Notes: generated by a model from the sequence alone, not told the origin. A stretch of 64,000 nt of DNA from Micromonospora echinospora (GCF_014203425.1 NZ_JACHJC010000001.1:1674001-1738000); one strand, 5' to 3'; shown: positions 8,571 through 18,429, counted from the first letter of the stretch. Program-made: numbers and translations.

Positions 8571-11500
8571 ATGACTGAGAAAAAGAAGTTCTTCTCATCA
8601 GACCGGCGCGGGTTCGCCCTGGCTGCCTCGGCTTTGATGCTGACCTCATTCCTGACCTACAACTGGGTCGCCGAGGCGCTGGACGGCGAGCGGGACAGCC
8701 AGTCCGTCGCCGCCACCAACTTCGGCACCGTCAAGGTCGACCCGGTCCCGCTGCCCGCCGACGGCGGCGCCTGGAAGGGGCCGGAGAAGGGCCGCTGGCC
8801 CGCCGCCGGCTCCACCGAGATCGTCCTGGCCGGCGCCGCCGGCCGGGCGGTCGAGGGCAAGGCCGGCTCGATCACGGTGCGGGTCAAGGCCATACCCGGC
8901 AAGAAGGCGCCGGACCGGGTGCGGGTCACGTCCCTGCCCGAGGAGCAGTCCACCAAGCTGGGGTTGAGCGGCCCGGTGCTCGCGGTCGAGGGCGACCAGC
9001 CCGGCGACGTGGAGACCGAGGTCGACATCGACAGCTTCAGCCAGATGTACGGCGGCGGCTGGGCGGGCCGGCTCAACCTGAGCAGTTTGCCGGCGTGCGC
9101 GGCGACGACCCCGCAGAAGGCGGAGTGCCAGGACGCGGTGCCGCTGAAGACGGCGAAGCAGGCGACGACGCTGGCGGCGCCGATGGCGCTGACGGCGGCG
9201 GGGCCGACCATGCTCGCCCTGTCCGCGGACACCGAGTCCGGTGAGGGCGACTACAAGGCCAGCGACCTGCAGGCGTCCGGCTCGTGGACGGCCGGCGACA
9301 GCTCCGGGGCGTTCAACTACTCGAATGCCATCAAGGTGCCTCCGGCGCCCGGCCCGGTGCCGGACGTCGCGCTGAACTACTCGTCGCAGATGGTCGACGG
9401 CCGGATGGCGGGCAACAACAACCAGGCGTCCTGGGCCGGCGACGGCTGGGACTACACCCCCGGCTACATCGAGCGCAGCTACGTCACCTGCCAGGACGAC
9501 GTGGACAAGGTCGCCGGCAAAGACCCGAACAACAAGGACAAGAAGACTCTCGACCAGTGCTGGAAGGACAAGTCGCCGAACATCACCGTCTCGCTGAGCG
9601 GAACGAACACGGCGCTGGTCAAGGACGACGCGACGGGCACCTGGCGGCCCGCCGCGGACGCCAACTGGAAGGTCCAGCTGGAGGGCTCGCCCGCCAAGAA
9701 GGGCACCGCGACCACCGAACGGTGGATCATCACGACCCCGGACGGCACCCGAAACTTCTTCGCCGCCGAGGTCGCCACGTCCAACTCGCGGTGGTCGGTG
9801 CCGGTCTTCGGCAACCACGACGGCGAGGACTGCCACGCCGACGCGTTCAAGGACTCGTCCTGTCAGCAGGTCTGGCGCTGGCTGCTGGACAAGCAGATCG
9901 ACGTCCACGGCAACATGACCCGCTACTTCTACAAGAAGGAGACCGGGCACTACGGCGCGGCCGGCGACAAGAGCAACCGCGTCTCGTTCGACCGCGGCGG
10001 CAACCTCGAGCGCATCGAGTACGGCCTGCACACGGCGTACCCGGACGTCGCGGCCACCGGCCGGATCATTTTCAGCACAGCGGACCGGTGCTTTGCGACC
10101 GAGTGCTACTCCGACGGCAAGCCGGTCACCGCGAACTGGCCGGACGTGCCGTGGGACAAGGAGTGCACCGCCGAGCCGTGCACCGACAAGCTCGCGCCGG
10201 TCTTCTACTCCATCAAGCGGCTCACCAAGATCACCACTCAGATCCGCACGAGCGCGACCGGGTTCGACCCGGTCGAGTCATGGACGCTCGACCAGGAGTT
10301 CAAGGCGCCCAAGGCGGCGCGCTCCGCGTCGCTGTGGCTCAAGTCGATCACGCACGCCGGGCACGTCGGTGGCACCGTCACCGACCCGCCGGTGGTGTTC
10401 ACCGGCGTCGAGCTGGCCAACCAGGTCAACGCGATCGCCGGCACCGAGTTCTTCTCCCGCTGGCGGATCCAGAACATCCGCACCGAGTCCGGCGCGGACA
10501 TCTTCGTCAGCTACTCGGACGCCGACTGCGACGCGAACGACCTGCCGGCCGTGGAGAACAACAGCCGGCTCTGCTATCCGGTGTACTGGACCCCGGACGG
10601 CTACTGGGACCCGACCAGGGATTGGTTCCGCAAGTACGTGGTCAAGGAGGTCACCACGTACGAGCGCACCGCCGACCAGCCGCCGGTGACCACCCGCTAC
10701 GCGTACTCGAACGAGGGCACCAATACCAATGTGCTCTGGGGCTGGGACGACGGCGAGTTCACCAAGAAGAAGCACCGCACGTACGGTCAGTGGCGCGGCT
10801 ACTCCCGGGTGACCGCCACAGTCGGCGGCACGCAGGCTCCGCTGGTCACCCGCAAGCAGTTCTTCCGTGGCCTCGACGACCAGCCGCTGCCCGGCGACAA
10901 GACCCGCAGCGTGCAGGTCATCGACTCGGCCGGCAACAGCTACACCGACCAGCCCGCGCTCGCCGGCTCTACGCTCGAGGTGGCCTCGCTCGACGGCACC
11001 GCGGTCGTCGAATCGTCGATCACGTCGTACTGGGTCAAGCAGACCGCGACCCGCACGCGAACCGGCGGATCGGACCGGGCGTACAAGATCGCCCCGTCGG
11101 TGAAGAAGGAGCGCCGGCTGCTCGCCCCCGGCACCTGGGAGCAGAGCGAGACCCGGACGACGTACGACGACGAGGGCTACGCCGAGGTCGCGTACGAACT
11201 CGGCGACACAGGCAAGACCGGCGACGAGTCGTGCACCCGTAACACGTACGTGCAGAACGACGCCCTGTGGTTGCGCGGGCTGGTGTCGCGGAGCGAGACC
11301 GTGTCCAAGGCCTGTGGCGCGACCGTGTCCCGGCCGGCCGACGTCGTCGCCGACGTCAAGACCTACTACGACGGGTCGGACACACATGGCGCGGTGCCCA
11401 GCAAGGGCAGGGCGACCCGAGTCGACACGCTCGACGAGTGGATGAACGGCGCGCCGAAGTACACGGTGACCACGCGGGCGGCCTTCGACGCGCTGGGCCG

Positions 11501-14500
11501 GCCGACCAGCAACACCGACTCGCTCGGCAAGACCAGCAAGACGTACTACACCCCGGCGGGTCCGGGCCCGGTCACCCAGACCCGGACGCGCAACCCACTT
11601 GAACACGAGGTGATCACCGACCAGAACCCGGCGTGGGCCACGCCCACCTCGATCCTGGACGCCAACAACAAGCGCACCGACCTGGAGCACGACCCGATGG
11701 GCCGGCTGGCGAAGGTCTGGCTGCCCGGCCGAGCCAGGACCGCCACGCCGAACCTGGAGTTCTCCTACCTGGTCCGCAACAACGGGCCGCTGGCGGTGAC
11801 CACCAAGCGGCTCGGCCCGAACAACAACCAGATCAGCGAGATCGGCCTGTTCGACTCGCTCTACCGGTCGGTGCAGGTCCAGGAGGACGCGCAGAAGGAC
11901 AACGACGGCAAGGACGCCCGCCTGGTCACCGGCACCGGCTACAACGACCGCGGTCAGGTCGAGTACAAGTCGGACGGCAACTACGCCCTCGGCAAGCCGG
12001 GCGCCGGACTGGTGAGCATCACACCGGGCGAGGACCGCAGCCGGACCGTGTCGACCTACGACCGGCTGGGCCGCGTCGTGGAGGAGGCGCTCTGGTCGCA
12101 CGATGTCCGCAAGTGGGGCACCACCACGGCGTACGGCGGAAACTCGCTGGGCTGGCAGGTGGCCGTCACGCCGCCGAAGGGCGGCACCGCGACCGCGACC
12201 ATCGAGAACGTCGACGGCGACGTCATCGAGGAGCGGGAGTTCCACGGGCCCAAGCCGGAGGGCGCGTTCGACAAGACGTCGTACACGTACACGCCGCGCG
12301 GCGACGTCGAGACCGTGGTGAAGGGGGCCCTCACCTGGCGGTACGAGTACGACCTGCGCGGTCGTGAGATCAAGACGGTCGACCCGGACAAGGGCACCAC
12401 GGTGCTCGAGTACAACAACGGCGACGACGTCACCAAGTCGACCGACGCCGAGGGCGACGTGGTCTCGACCACCTACGACGACCTGGGCCGGCAGAAGCAA
12501 CGCCTGTTCAACGGCGTCAAGGCGGCGGAGTGGACCTACGACACCGTCGCGAAGGGACACCTCAGCAAGTCGACCTCGATCGTCGGCGGGCACTCCTTCA
12601 CCAAGGAGATCTTCGAGTACAGCGACGCGTACCAGGTCGTCGACGAAGAGGTCATCCTCCCGGCGATGCCGGGGCTGACAGGGCTCGCCGGCACCTACGT
12701 CGCGACGTACACGTACACCGCGAACGGCCTGCCGTTGCGTTCCAGCTTGCCGAAGATCGGCCCGATGGAGAAGGAGGGTCTGACCCGCACGTACGACGAC
12801 CTCGGCAACGTGGTCAAGCTGGCGGGCACCTCCTCGCCGTCCGGCACCGCCCGCACGTACGTCGACCGGACCACCTACTCGCCGTACGGCGAGGTGCTCA
12901 ACCGCTGGCTCGGAACGCCGGTCGGGGACAAGCCGCAGGCGTACCAGAACTACGTCTACGACGACGCCACCCGGCGGCTGTCGGAGTTCCGGTTCGACCG
13001 CGACGGCAGCGTGCCGAACGTTGCCACGGTCACGTACGACTACGACGAGATCGGAAACGTCCGTTCGGTCGCCAACCGGCCCGTGGACGCGGACAAGATC
13101 CCGCGTTCGGGTGAGGAAGACGTCCAGTGCTTCACCTACGACCACCTGCGTCGCCTGACGGAGGCCTGGACACAGGTGGCCACCGAGTGCGCCGGCCCGA
13201 CCGCCGCGGGTGGCAAGGCGCCGTACTGGAAGACCTGGGCGTTCGACGAACACGGGTCGCGGACCACCACCAGCGACAAGCTCACCGGTAAGACCTCGAT
13301 CTACGGGTACGCGGCCGGTGCCCAGCCGCACGGCGTGCGCACCATTACGACCGGTGAGCAGGTCGACCACTACGACTGGGACAAGCGGGGCAACCTGAAG
13401 TACCGCAAGGTGGGCGACCGCACCGAGACGTTCCAGTGGAGTCCGCACGGCAAGCTGACCAAGATCAGCGGGCCGGAGGGCGACACCACGATGGTGTACG
13501 ACGTCGACGGCAACCGCATTGCGCGGATCGACCCGACGGGGGCGGCCACCGCCTTCCTGTTCGGCAACGAGTACACCTCGTCGCCGGCGAACACCAGCGC
13601 CACGCGGTACTACGAGCACGCCGGTGACACGATCGCGTCACGGACCGACACCACCAGCCGCAAGGGCGACATCATCTGGCTGGCGTCGGACGCCCAGGAC
13701 TCCGCGACCTGGGCGGTCAACTCGGTCACCCGGGCCGCAACGATCAAGTACAACGACCCGTACGGCAACCCGCGCGACGGATCGCCGACCCCGCAGTGGC
13801 CCTCGGGTCAGCGCGGGTTCGTGGGCGGCATCAACGATCCGACCGGACTGACCCTGCTCGGCGCCCGGTACTACGACCCGAGAACCGGCGCGTTCATCTC
13901 GGTCGACCCCGAGATCGACGAGCACGACCCGCAACGGCTTCACCCGTACGCGTACTCGAACAACAACCCGACGACGTTCTCCGACCCGGACGGCCTGTTC
14001 TGGGGTGCCATCAAGAATGGCATCCAGAAGACGGCCAGTGCGGTGGCGAACGGCGCCAAGGCGGCCACCAAGGCGGTGGTCGACAACGCCGGCACGATCG
14101 CGTCGGTGGCCGGCACCGTGGCGATGGTCGCGGCGGTGCTGCCCCCGCCCGCGCAGGTGGTCGCTGCGGCGGCCGGTGCGGTGGCGGCCGTCGCCGGAGC
14201 GATCGACACGGCCAAGTCCTGTGTGGGTGGTGACGTCGGCGGCTGTGCGTCGGGCATCGCCGGCATGGTTCCCGGCGTCCGGCAGGCCAAGAACGCCGCA
14301 CGTGGTATCGGGTCGTTGAAGAATGCCGCGAAGGGCGTCTTCTCCAAGGGCTGCAACAGCTTCCTACCCGGCACGCGGGTGCTGATGGCCGACGGCAGCA
14401 CCAAGCCGATCGAGGACGTCGACCTGGATGATCAGGTCGTCGCGCGGAACCCGGAGACCGGTGAGGACGGCATCCGCCCCGTCACGTCGCTGATCACGGG

Positions 14501-15302
14501 CACCGGTGAGAAGCAGCTCGTGAAGATCACCATCGACGCAGACGGCGACGGCGTCGAGGACGGCACCGTGACCGCCACCGACGGCCACCCGATCTGGGTG
14601 GAAGACGAGCGGAAGTGGCTGGACGCCGGCGCGCTGAAGGCGGGCATGCAGCTGCTCACGCCGGACGGCGCCCGCGTCACGGTCATCGCGGTGGTCGCCT
14701 ACGGTGCCGTCGCCACGGTGCACAACCTCGACGTCGACGACATCGACACGTACTACGTCGTCGCCGGTGGCACGCCGGTCCTGGTCCACAACGCGGAAGC
14801 CTGCTCGATCCTCGAGCACCGAGCCAAGGAGCTGCACGACCTGCGCCGGGACGGCACCGCGGCGGGCTACTTCCAGTGGAAGCTCGGCACGACGGCGATC
14901 GTTCGCAGCAAGAAGGTGCTGCCGGACGGCACGGTCACCTACGTCGACGTGGTCGCGGCCAACGGCAAGGGACTGACGGCGGCGCAGAGGGCGGCGCTGC
15001 GCGGCAACGAGGAAGAAGCGGTCAACTTCGACGACCTGCACGCCGAGATGAACGCCCTGAAGCACGCTGTGGACTCGAAGTACGAGCCGCTGCACGGCGC
15101 GGCGAGCCGCAACGTCTGCCCCTGGTGTGAGAACTCGATCCGGGATCGCGGCGGCCGACTCACCGGACGCTCGAAGTGGCGGCAGGCGGTTCCCGCGGCG
15201 GGCGGCAAGAAGAAATACCCGAAGGGGCAGCGCGGCTTCGAGATCTACCGCAACGGCTCACTGTATGGCATCAAGGTGAACGGGGGCACCCTGCTGCTCT
15301 GA
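8571..15302 (+). CDS. RHS-repeat polymorphic toxin with Hint domain and C-terminal deaminase-like toxin
   Basis: 2243 residues. An N-terminal signal/anchor (residues 11-36) is followed by a large beta region, many YD repeats (roughly 800-1750) that should form the RHS cocoon, and the core motif GARYYDPRTGAFISVDP (about 1764-1780). A hydrophobic linker precedes a Hint autoprotease, which starts at Cys1928 (CNSFLPGTRVLMADGS), has ATDGHPIWV, and ends with VHN at Asn2074. The last 169 residues carry H2157-A-E2159 (DLHAEMNAL) and C2183-P-W-C2186, the zinc signature of the cytidine-deaminase fold. The likely action is self-cleavage releasing a nucleotide or nucleic-acid deaminase into a target cell. 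The substrate (DNA, RNA or nucleotide) is unknown. Confidence 0.88.
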   Translation: MTEKKKFFSSDRRGFALAASALMLTSFLTYNWVAEALDGERDSQSVAATNFGTVKVDPVPLPADGGAWKGPEKGRWPAAGSTEIVLAGAAGRAVEGKAGSITVRVKAIPGKKAPDRVRVTSLPEEQSTKLGLSGPVLAVEGDQPGDVETEVDIDSFSQMYGGGWAGRLNLSSLPACAATTPQKAECQDAVPLKTAKQATTLAAPMALTAAGPTMLALSADTESGEGDYKASDLQASGSWTAGDSSGAFNYSNAIKVPPAPGPVPDVALNYSSQMVDGRMAGNNNQASWAGDGWDYTPGYIERSYVTCQDDVDKVAGKDPNNKDKKTLDQCWKDKSPNITVSLSGTNTALVKDDATGTWRPAADANWKVQLEGSPAKKGTATTERWIITTPDGTRNFFAAEVATSNSRWSVPVFGNHDGEDCHADAFKDSSCQQVWRWLLDKQIDVHGNMTRYFYKKETGHYGAAGDKSNRVSFDRGGNLERIEYGLHTAYPDVAATGRIIFSTADRCFATECYSDGKPVTANWPDVPWDKECTAEPCTDKLAPVFYSIKRLTKITTQIRTSATGFDPVESWTLDQEFKAPKAARSASLWLKSITHAGHVGGTVTDPPVVFTGVELANQVNAIAGTEFFSRWRIQNIRTESGADIFVSYSDADCDANDLPAVENNSRLCYPVYWTPDGYWDPTRDWFRKYVVKEVTTYERTADQPPVTTRYAYSNEGTNTNVLWGWDDGEFTKKKHRTYGQWRGYSRVTATVGGTQAPLVTRKQFFRGLDDQPLPGDKTRSVQVIDSAGNSYTDQPALAGSTLEVASLDGTAVVESSITSYWVKQTATRTRTGGSDRAYKIAPSVKKERRLLAPGTWEQSETRTTYDDEGYAEVAYELGDTGKTGDESCTRNTYVQNDALWLRGLVSRSETVSKACGATVSRPADVVADVKTYYDGSDTHGAVPSKGRATRVDTLDEWMNGAPKYTVTTRAAFDALGRPTSNTDSLGKTSKTYYTPAGPGPVTQTRTRNPLEHEVITDQNPAWATPTSILDANNKRTDLEHDPMGRLAKVWLPGRARTATPNLEFSYLVRNNGPLAVTTKRLGPNNNQISEIGLFDSLYRSVQVQEDAQKDNDGKDARLVTGTGYNDRGQVEYKSDGNYALGKPGAGLVSITPGEDRSRTVSTYDRLGRVVEEALWSHDVRKWGTTTAYGGNSLGWQVAVTPPKGGTATATIENVDGDVIEEREFHGPKPEGAFDKTSYTYTPRGDVETVVKGALTWRYEYDLRGREIKTVDPDKGTTVLEYNNGDDVTKSTDAEGDVVSTTYDDLGRQKQRLFNGVKAAEWTYDTVAKGHLSKSTSIVGGHSFTKEIFEYSDAYQVVDEEVILPAMPGLTGLAGTYVATYTYTANGLPLRSSLPKIGPMEKEGLTRTYDDLGNVVKLAGTSSPSGTARTYVDRTTYSPYGEVLNRWLGTPVGDKPQAYQNYVYDDATRRLSEFRFDRDGSVPNVATVTYDYDEIGNVRSVANRPVDADKIPRSGEEDVQCFTYDHLRRLTEAWTQVATECAGPTAAGGKAPYWKTWAFDEHGSRTTTSDKLTGKTSIYGYAAGAQPHGVRTITTGEQVDHYDWDKRGNLKYRKVGDRTETFQWSPHGKLTKISGPEGDTTMVYDVDGNRIARIDPTGAATAFLFGNEYTSSPANTSATRYYEHAGDTIASRTDTTSRKGDIIWLASDAQDSATWAVNSVTRAATIKYNDPYGNPRDGSPTPQWPSGQRGFVGGINDPTGLTLLGARYYDPRTGAFISVDPEIDEHDPQRLHPYAYSNNNPTTFSDPDGLFWGAIKNGIQKTASAVANGAKAATKAVVDNAGTIASVAGTVAMVAAVLPPPAQVVAAAAGAVAAVAGAIDTAKSCVGGDVGGCASGIAGMVPGVRQAKNAARGIGSLKNAAKGVFSKGCNSFLPGTRVLMADGSTKPIEDVDLDDQVVARNPETGEDGIRPVTSLITGTGEKQLVKITIDADGDGVEDGTVTATDGHPIWVEDERKWLDAGALKAGMQLLTPDGARVTVIAVVAYGAVATVHNLDVDDIDTYYVVAGGTPVLVHNAEACSILEHRAKELHDLRRDGTAAGYFQWKLGTTAIVRSKKVLPDGTVTYVDVVAANGKGLTAAQRAALRGNEEEAVNFDDLHAEMNALKHAVDSKYEPLHGAASRNVCPWCENSIRDRGGRLTGRSKWRQAVPAAGGKKKYPKGQRGFEIYRNGSLYGIKVNGGTLLL

Positions 15303-15306
15303 GCAC

Positions 15307-15341
15307 CGGGCTGCCCGGCGCTTGCGGCGCCGGGCAGCCCG
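15307..15341 (+). terminator. Strong terminator between toxin and immunity genes
   Basis: CGGGCTGCCCGGCGC and its exact complement GCGCCGGGCAGCCCG form a 15-bp stem with a 5-nt loop, starting 5 nt after the RHS stop codon. It would separate toxin transcription from the next gene. Confidence 0.8.
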
Positions 15342-15353
15342 ACCCATCGTCGA

Positions 15354-15359
15354 TAGAAT
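15354..15359 (+). promoter_or_regulatory. -10 box of the immunity gene, leaderless
   Basis: TAGAAT lies 6 nt before GTG 15366, the spacing of leaderless actinomycete promoters. No good -35 is seen. With the terminator just upstream it implies independent expression of the candidate immunity gene. Confidence 0.5.
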
Positions 15360-15365
15360 GCCGCC

Positions 15366-16493
15366 GTGATTCGTGAGATGCGCTTCGTCGTGTCGGTGCC
15401 GGATGAGGTCTCGGCCCATGCCGTCGCCGAGAAGCTGGCCGAGCGCGGCCACCTGCTGGTCGCGGTACGGGAGGTGCCGACCGACCCGCTGGAGGGTCGC
15501 TTCGCCGGCTGGTGGCGAGTCCACTCGCTGGCCGTGGACCCGCCCTACGAGGGTCCGCTGGAGGTCTCACCGGCCGAGAAGAAGGCCGTTGCGGCAATTG
15601 CCCGGAAGTACGGCGGGCAGGTCAACTCGGCGTGCGGCCAGTTTCCGGACAAGGCGATCGAGCGCTTCTCCCGGGAGGGCCTCGCGCACGAGCTCGACCG
15701 GGCCGAGGCCGACCGGATCCGCGCGGAGCTCGTCGGCGGGCAGACAGCCGTCGCGCCGTCCTTGCCCGCGCCTCCCGGACTCAAGTGCGGTGGTTTCCGT
15801 CGTCCTGCCGCCGATCTTCGCGCGGCCGCCGAGGTGGTGCCCTTCGAGGGCCACACCTTCGACGGTGTGGGCGACCTGATCGCAGCGATCGCGAGCGACG
15901 CGTTCCCGCAGGGCTCGGTGGTGCCCGCCACCCCGGGGGCGGTGCCGCGGCTGGCCGCGCTGGCAGGTGCCGACGGGGTGAGCGACTTCTACCGGGCGAT
16001 GACGCTCATGGTGCTGTTCCAGATGAGCACCGCGGGTCGGCGGCGGCTGGCCTACCAAGCGGACGCCCCGGAAGACGGCGGTGCCGAGACGCCCGTGGAG
16101 ACGGCGACCCGGGCCGCGGTCGCGGCGGTGCTGCCCGGTCTCGCCGTGGGCCGCAGCGAACTGGCCGAGTTCCTCCTCGCCGGGCTGTCCGCGGCCACGC
16201 GGGAGGCGGGGGTCGGAATGCCGGCCGGCCTGGAGCGGATCGCGGGGCGGTACGCGGGCACCGCCCGCATCCCGGTGGTGAACCTGATCCGGGCCGTGGC
16301 TGACGGCGCCGAAGAGCCCATGCGGACCGCCACCGCAGCGGTGGTGGCGGCCCTGCCCGAGGTGGTCGACGGCCTGCAGAGCACAAAGGCGTTGGTCGAA
16401 GGGCGGGCACTCGACACGCTCGATACCGTGCTGCAGTGGGAGCTGGACAACGCTCGCCTGTCCAAGCTGGGCACGGTCTTCGGCCCCCGCTGA
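15366..16493 (+). CDS. Candidate immunity protein with RraB-like N-terminal domain
   Basis: 375 residues, soluble, no signal peptide. Residues 1-95 (MRFVVSVPDEVSAHAVAEKL, WWRVHSLAV, AIARKYGGQVNSACGQF) resemble the RraB fold, a small ribonuclease-E-inhibitor-like domain also found in immunity proteins. The rest is an Ala-rich helical domain I do not recognise. It sits directly after the RHS-Hint-deaminase gene, where immunity genes of such toxins lie, and has its own -10 box. The start is GTG 15366; ATG 15378 is an alternative. The immunity role comes from position and the domain hint only. Confidence 0.6.
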   Translation: MIREMRFVVSVPDEVSAHAVAEKLAERGHLLVAVREVPTDPLEGRFAGWWRVHSLAVDPPYEGPLEVSPAEKKAVAAIARKYGGQVNSACGQFPDKAIERFSREGLAHELDRAEADRIRAELVGGQTAVAPSLPAPPGLKCGGFRRPAADLRAAAEVVPFEGHTFDGVGDLIAAIASDAFPQGSVVPATPGAVPRLAALAGADGVSDFYRAMTLMVLFQMSTAGRRRLAYQADAPEDGGAETPVETATRAAVAAVLPGLAVGRSELAEFLLAGLSAATREAGVGMPAGLERIAGRYAGTARIPVVNLIRAVADGAEEPMRTATAAVVAALPEVVDGLQSTKALVEGRALDTLDTVLQWELDNARLSKLGTVFGPR

Positions 16494-16587
16494 TGACCGC
16501 CGGCCCACCGGTGGCGTGAGTTGGCGAACGGCGGTGTGCCAGCAATCCGGGTGGTGCCGGCAATGGGCTGAACCGGCCGGAATCCGC

Positions 16588-17076
16588 TCAACCGGCCGCC
16601 CGGCCGGCGAGCAACAGCGCCCAGCACAGCGCGCCGAAACCGGCCGTGTTCGCCAGCGTCCGCACCACGTTCCAGGTGACCCAGGCGGACTCGAAGCGCT
16701 CCCGCGCCGTGGCGGGATCGGCCGTACCGGCCGCGGCGAGCGCGTCGTTCAGCGGGACGTTCACCGCCACCGTCACGACGAACATCACCAGGTAGAGAAC
16801 GAGCCCGGCGACGATCCACGGCAACGCCGGCCGTGCCGTCCCGCGCCACGCCAGCACCGCCGAGAGCGCGGCGAGCACCGGCGTACCCAGGAAGGCCGGC
16901 AGGAACCAGCCGTTGACGATGGTGGCGTTGATGCGCTGCATGGCGTCCACGAACGTGCTGTCGTCCGCGCCGCGCAGCGCCGGCATCACGGCGTACGCGA
17001 ACGCGGCGAACAGGCCCGCCATCAGCCCGGCCCCGACTGTGGCGCCGACCAGCGTCAGTTGTTGTACGAGTCGCAT
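16588..17076 (-). CDS. DUF1772 family membrane protein
   Basis: 162-residue integral membrane protein with four predicted helices (GATVGAGLMAGLFAAFAYAV, FLGTPVLAALSAV, IVAGLVLYLVMFVVTVAVNV and a C-terminal helix). VPLNDAL followed by WNVVRTLAN is typical of DUF1772, the fold shared with anthrone-oxygenase-like proteins. The start is ATG 17076; longer versions of the frame run antisense through the AraC gene and are unlikely. It is divergent from that AraC regulator, which is often associated with DUF1772 genes and may control it. Biochemical function unknown. Confidence 0.82.
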   Translation of the reverse strand: MRLVQQLTLVGATVGAGLMAGLFAAFAYAVMPALRGADDSTFVDAMQRINATIVNGWFLPAFLGTPVLAALSAVLAWRGTARPALPWIVAGLVLYLVMFVVTVAVNVPLNDALAAAGTADPATARERFESAWVTWNVVRTLANTAGFGALCWALLLAGRAAG

Positions 17077-17146
17077 GTCCTCATCGAACCGCCGCGCGGT
17101 GAGACGGCCCATGGCCAGGACGCGCGATTCTGTGTTCAATCGTCTC

Positions 17147-18091
17147 GTGGACGCCGTTTCCGGTCTGCTCGACGGTCCCCGCGCACGGGGCGCCTTCCTG
17201 CTGCGCTCGATCCTCTCCCCGCCCTGGTCGATGCTGATCCGGGACGAGGCGCCGCTGACGCTCGTCGCCGTGGTGCGCGGGAACGGCTGGATCGTGCCGG
17301 AGGAGGGCGACGCCGCGCGGCTGACCGGTGGTGACGTGGCGATCGTGCGCGGCCCGGCCCCGTACACGGTGGCGGACGACCCGGCCACGGCGCCGCAGGT
17401 CGTCGTGCACCCGGGCCAGCGCTGCACCACGCCGGACGGGCGCGAGCTGTTCGCGATGACGCGGTGGGGCGTACGCACCTGGGGCAACGGGCCGGACGGC
17501 CGGACCGTGCTGCTCACCGGCACGTACCCGGTGCGGGGCGCTGTCGGGCGGCGGCTGCTGGACGCGCTGCCGCCGCTGGCGGTGGCCCGGCGCGAGTCCT
17601 GGGACACGCCGCTCGTGCCGTTGCTGGCCGACGAAATCGTCAAGGACGACCCCGGCCAGGAGGCGGTGCTGGATCGCCTGCTCGACCTGCTGCTCATCGC
17701 CGCGCTGCGGGAGTGGCTCGCCCGGCCGGGCGCCGCCGCGCCCGCCTGGTACCGGGCGTACACGGATCCGGTGGTCGGCCGCGCGCTGCGGATACTGCAC
17801 CACGACCCGGCCCGGCAGTGGACGGTGGCGTCGCTGGCTGCCGAGGTGGGGCTGTCCCGGGCGGCGCTGGCGCGGCGCTTCACCGCGCTGGTGGGCGAGC
17901 CGCCCATGTCGTACCTGACGGGCTGGCGGCTGGCGCTCGCGGCCGACCTGCTCCGCGAGCCCGGCGCCACAGTGGGCGCGGTGGCCCGCCGGGTCGGCTA
18001 CGGCAGCTCGTTCGCCCTGAGCGCGGCGTTCAAGCGCCGGTACGGCGTGAGCCCACGCGGACACGTCGACGCCGCTAGATTGGCCGGATGA
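17147..18091 (+). CDS. AraC family transcriptional regulator (cupin type)
   Basis: 314 residues. The N-terminal cupin-like sensor (SGLLDGPRARGAFLLRSIL, PLTLVAVVRG, LTGGDVAIVRGP) is followed by two C-terminal helix-turn-helix motifs (WTVASLAAEVGLSRAALARR and VGAVARRVGYGSSFALSAAF, then KRRYGVSP). GTG 17147 is favoured over ATG 17111 because TTCAAT lies 6 nt upstream and the protein then begins at the usual VDAVSGLLDGPRARGAF. Its stop overlaps the next ATG (ATGA), so it is co-transcribed with the VOC gene. It is divergent from the DUF1772 gene, a likely target. Confidence 0.88.
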   Translation: MDAVSGLLDGPRARGAFLLRSILSPPWSMLIRDEAPLTLVAVVRGNGWIVPEEGDAARLTGGDVAIVRGPAPYTVADDPATAPQVVVHPGQRCTTPDGRELFAMTRWGVRTWGNGPDGRTVLLTGTYPVRGAVGRRLLDALPPLAVARRESWDTPLVPLLADEIVKDDPGQEAVLDRLLDLLLIAALREWLARPGAAAPAWYRAYTDPVVGRALRILHHDPARQWTVASLAAEVGLSRAALARRFTALVGEPPMSYLTGWRLALAADLLREPGATVGAVARRVGYGSSFALSAAFKRRYGVSPRGHVDAARLAG

Positions 18092-18429
18092 CTGTCGACC
18101 TGTTCGCCGGCGTCCCGATCCGCGATCTCGCCGTGTCGACGGCCTGGTACGAGCGGCTGCTCGGCGCCCCGCCGCAGTTCCTGCCCAACGACCACGAGGC
18201 GGTGTGGGAGCTGGCCGAGCACCGCTACCTCTACATCGAGGTGCGGCCCGACCACGCCGGTCACGCCATGCAGACGGTCTTCGTCGAAGACTTCGACTCC
18301 CGCGTCGCGGCGATCGCCGCCCGTGGTCTGACGCCTGCGGCGCAGGAGACCTACGACAACGGCGTCCGGAAGGCGACCTTCCGCGACCCGGACGGCAACG
18401 AGATCGGCTTCGGCGGCGGCCCCGCCTGA
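18088..18429 (+). CDS. VOC family (glyoxalase/bleomycin-resistance fold) protein
   Basis: 113 residues, one VOC module pair: FAGVPIRDLAVSTAWYERLL opens the first beta-alpha-beta-beta-beta unit and FRDPDGNEIGFGG closes the second, the usual metal/substrate edge. The start overlaps the AraC stop by 4 nt, so the regulator and this gene are one operon. Members detoxify or bind small molecules; the substrate here is unknown. Confidence 0.85.
   Translation: MTVDLFAGVPIRDLAVSTAWYERLLGAPPQFLPNDHEAVWELAEHRYLYIEVRPDHAGHAMQTVFVEDFDSRVAAIAARGLTPAAQETYDNGVRKATFRDPDGNEIGFGGGPA

Noticed and set aside
10278..13619. Antisense open frame of 1113 codons opposite the RHS gene
   Set aside because: Same GC artefact; the plus strand has clear YD repeats in this interval.
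14352..14792. Possible intein in the RHS protein
   Set aside because: The Hint domain has no C-extein to splice in the usual sense and no homing endonuclease; it ends with VHN just before a toxin domain, the polymorphic-toxin layout.
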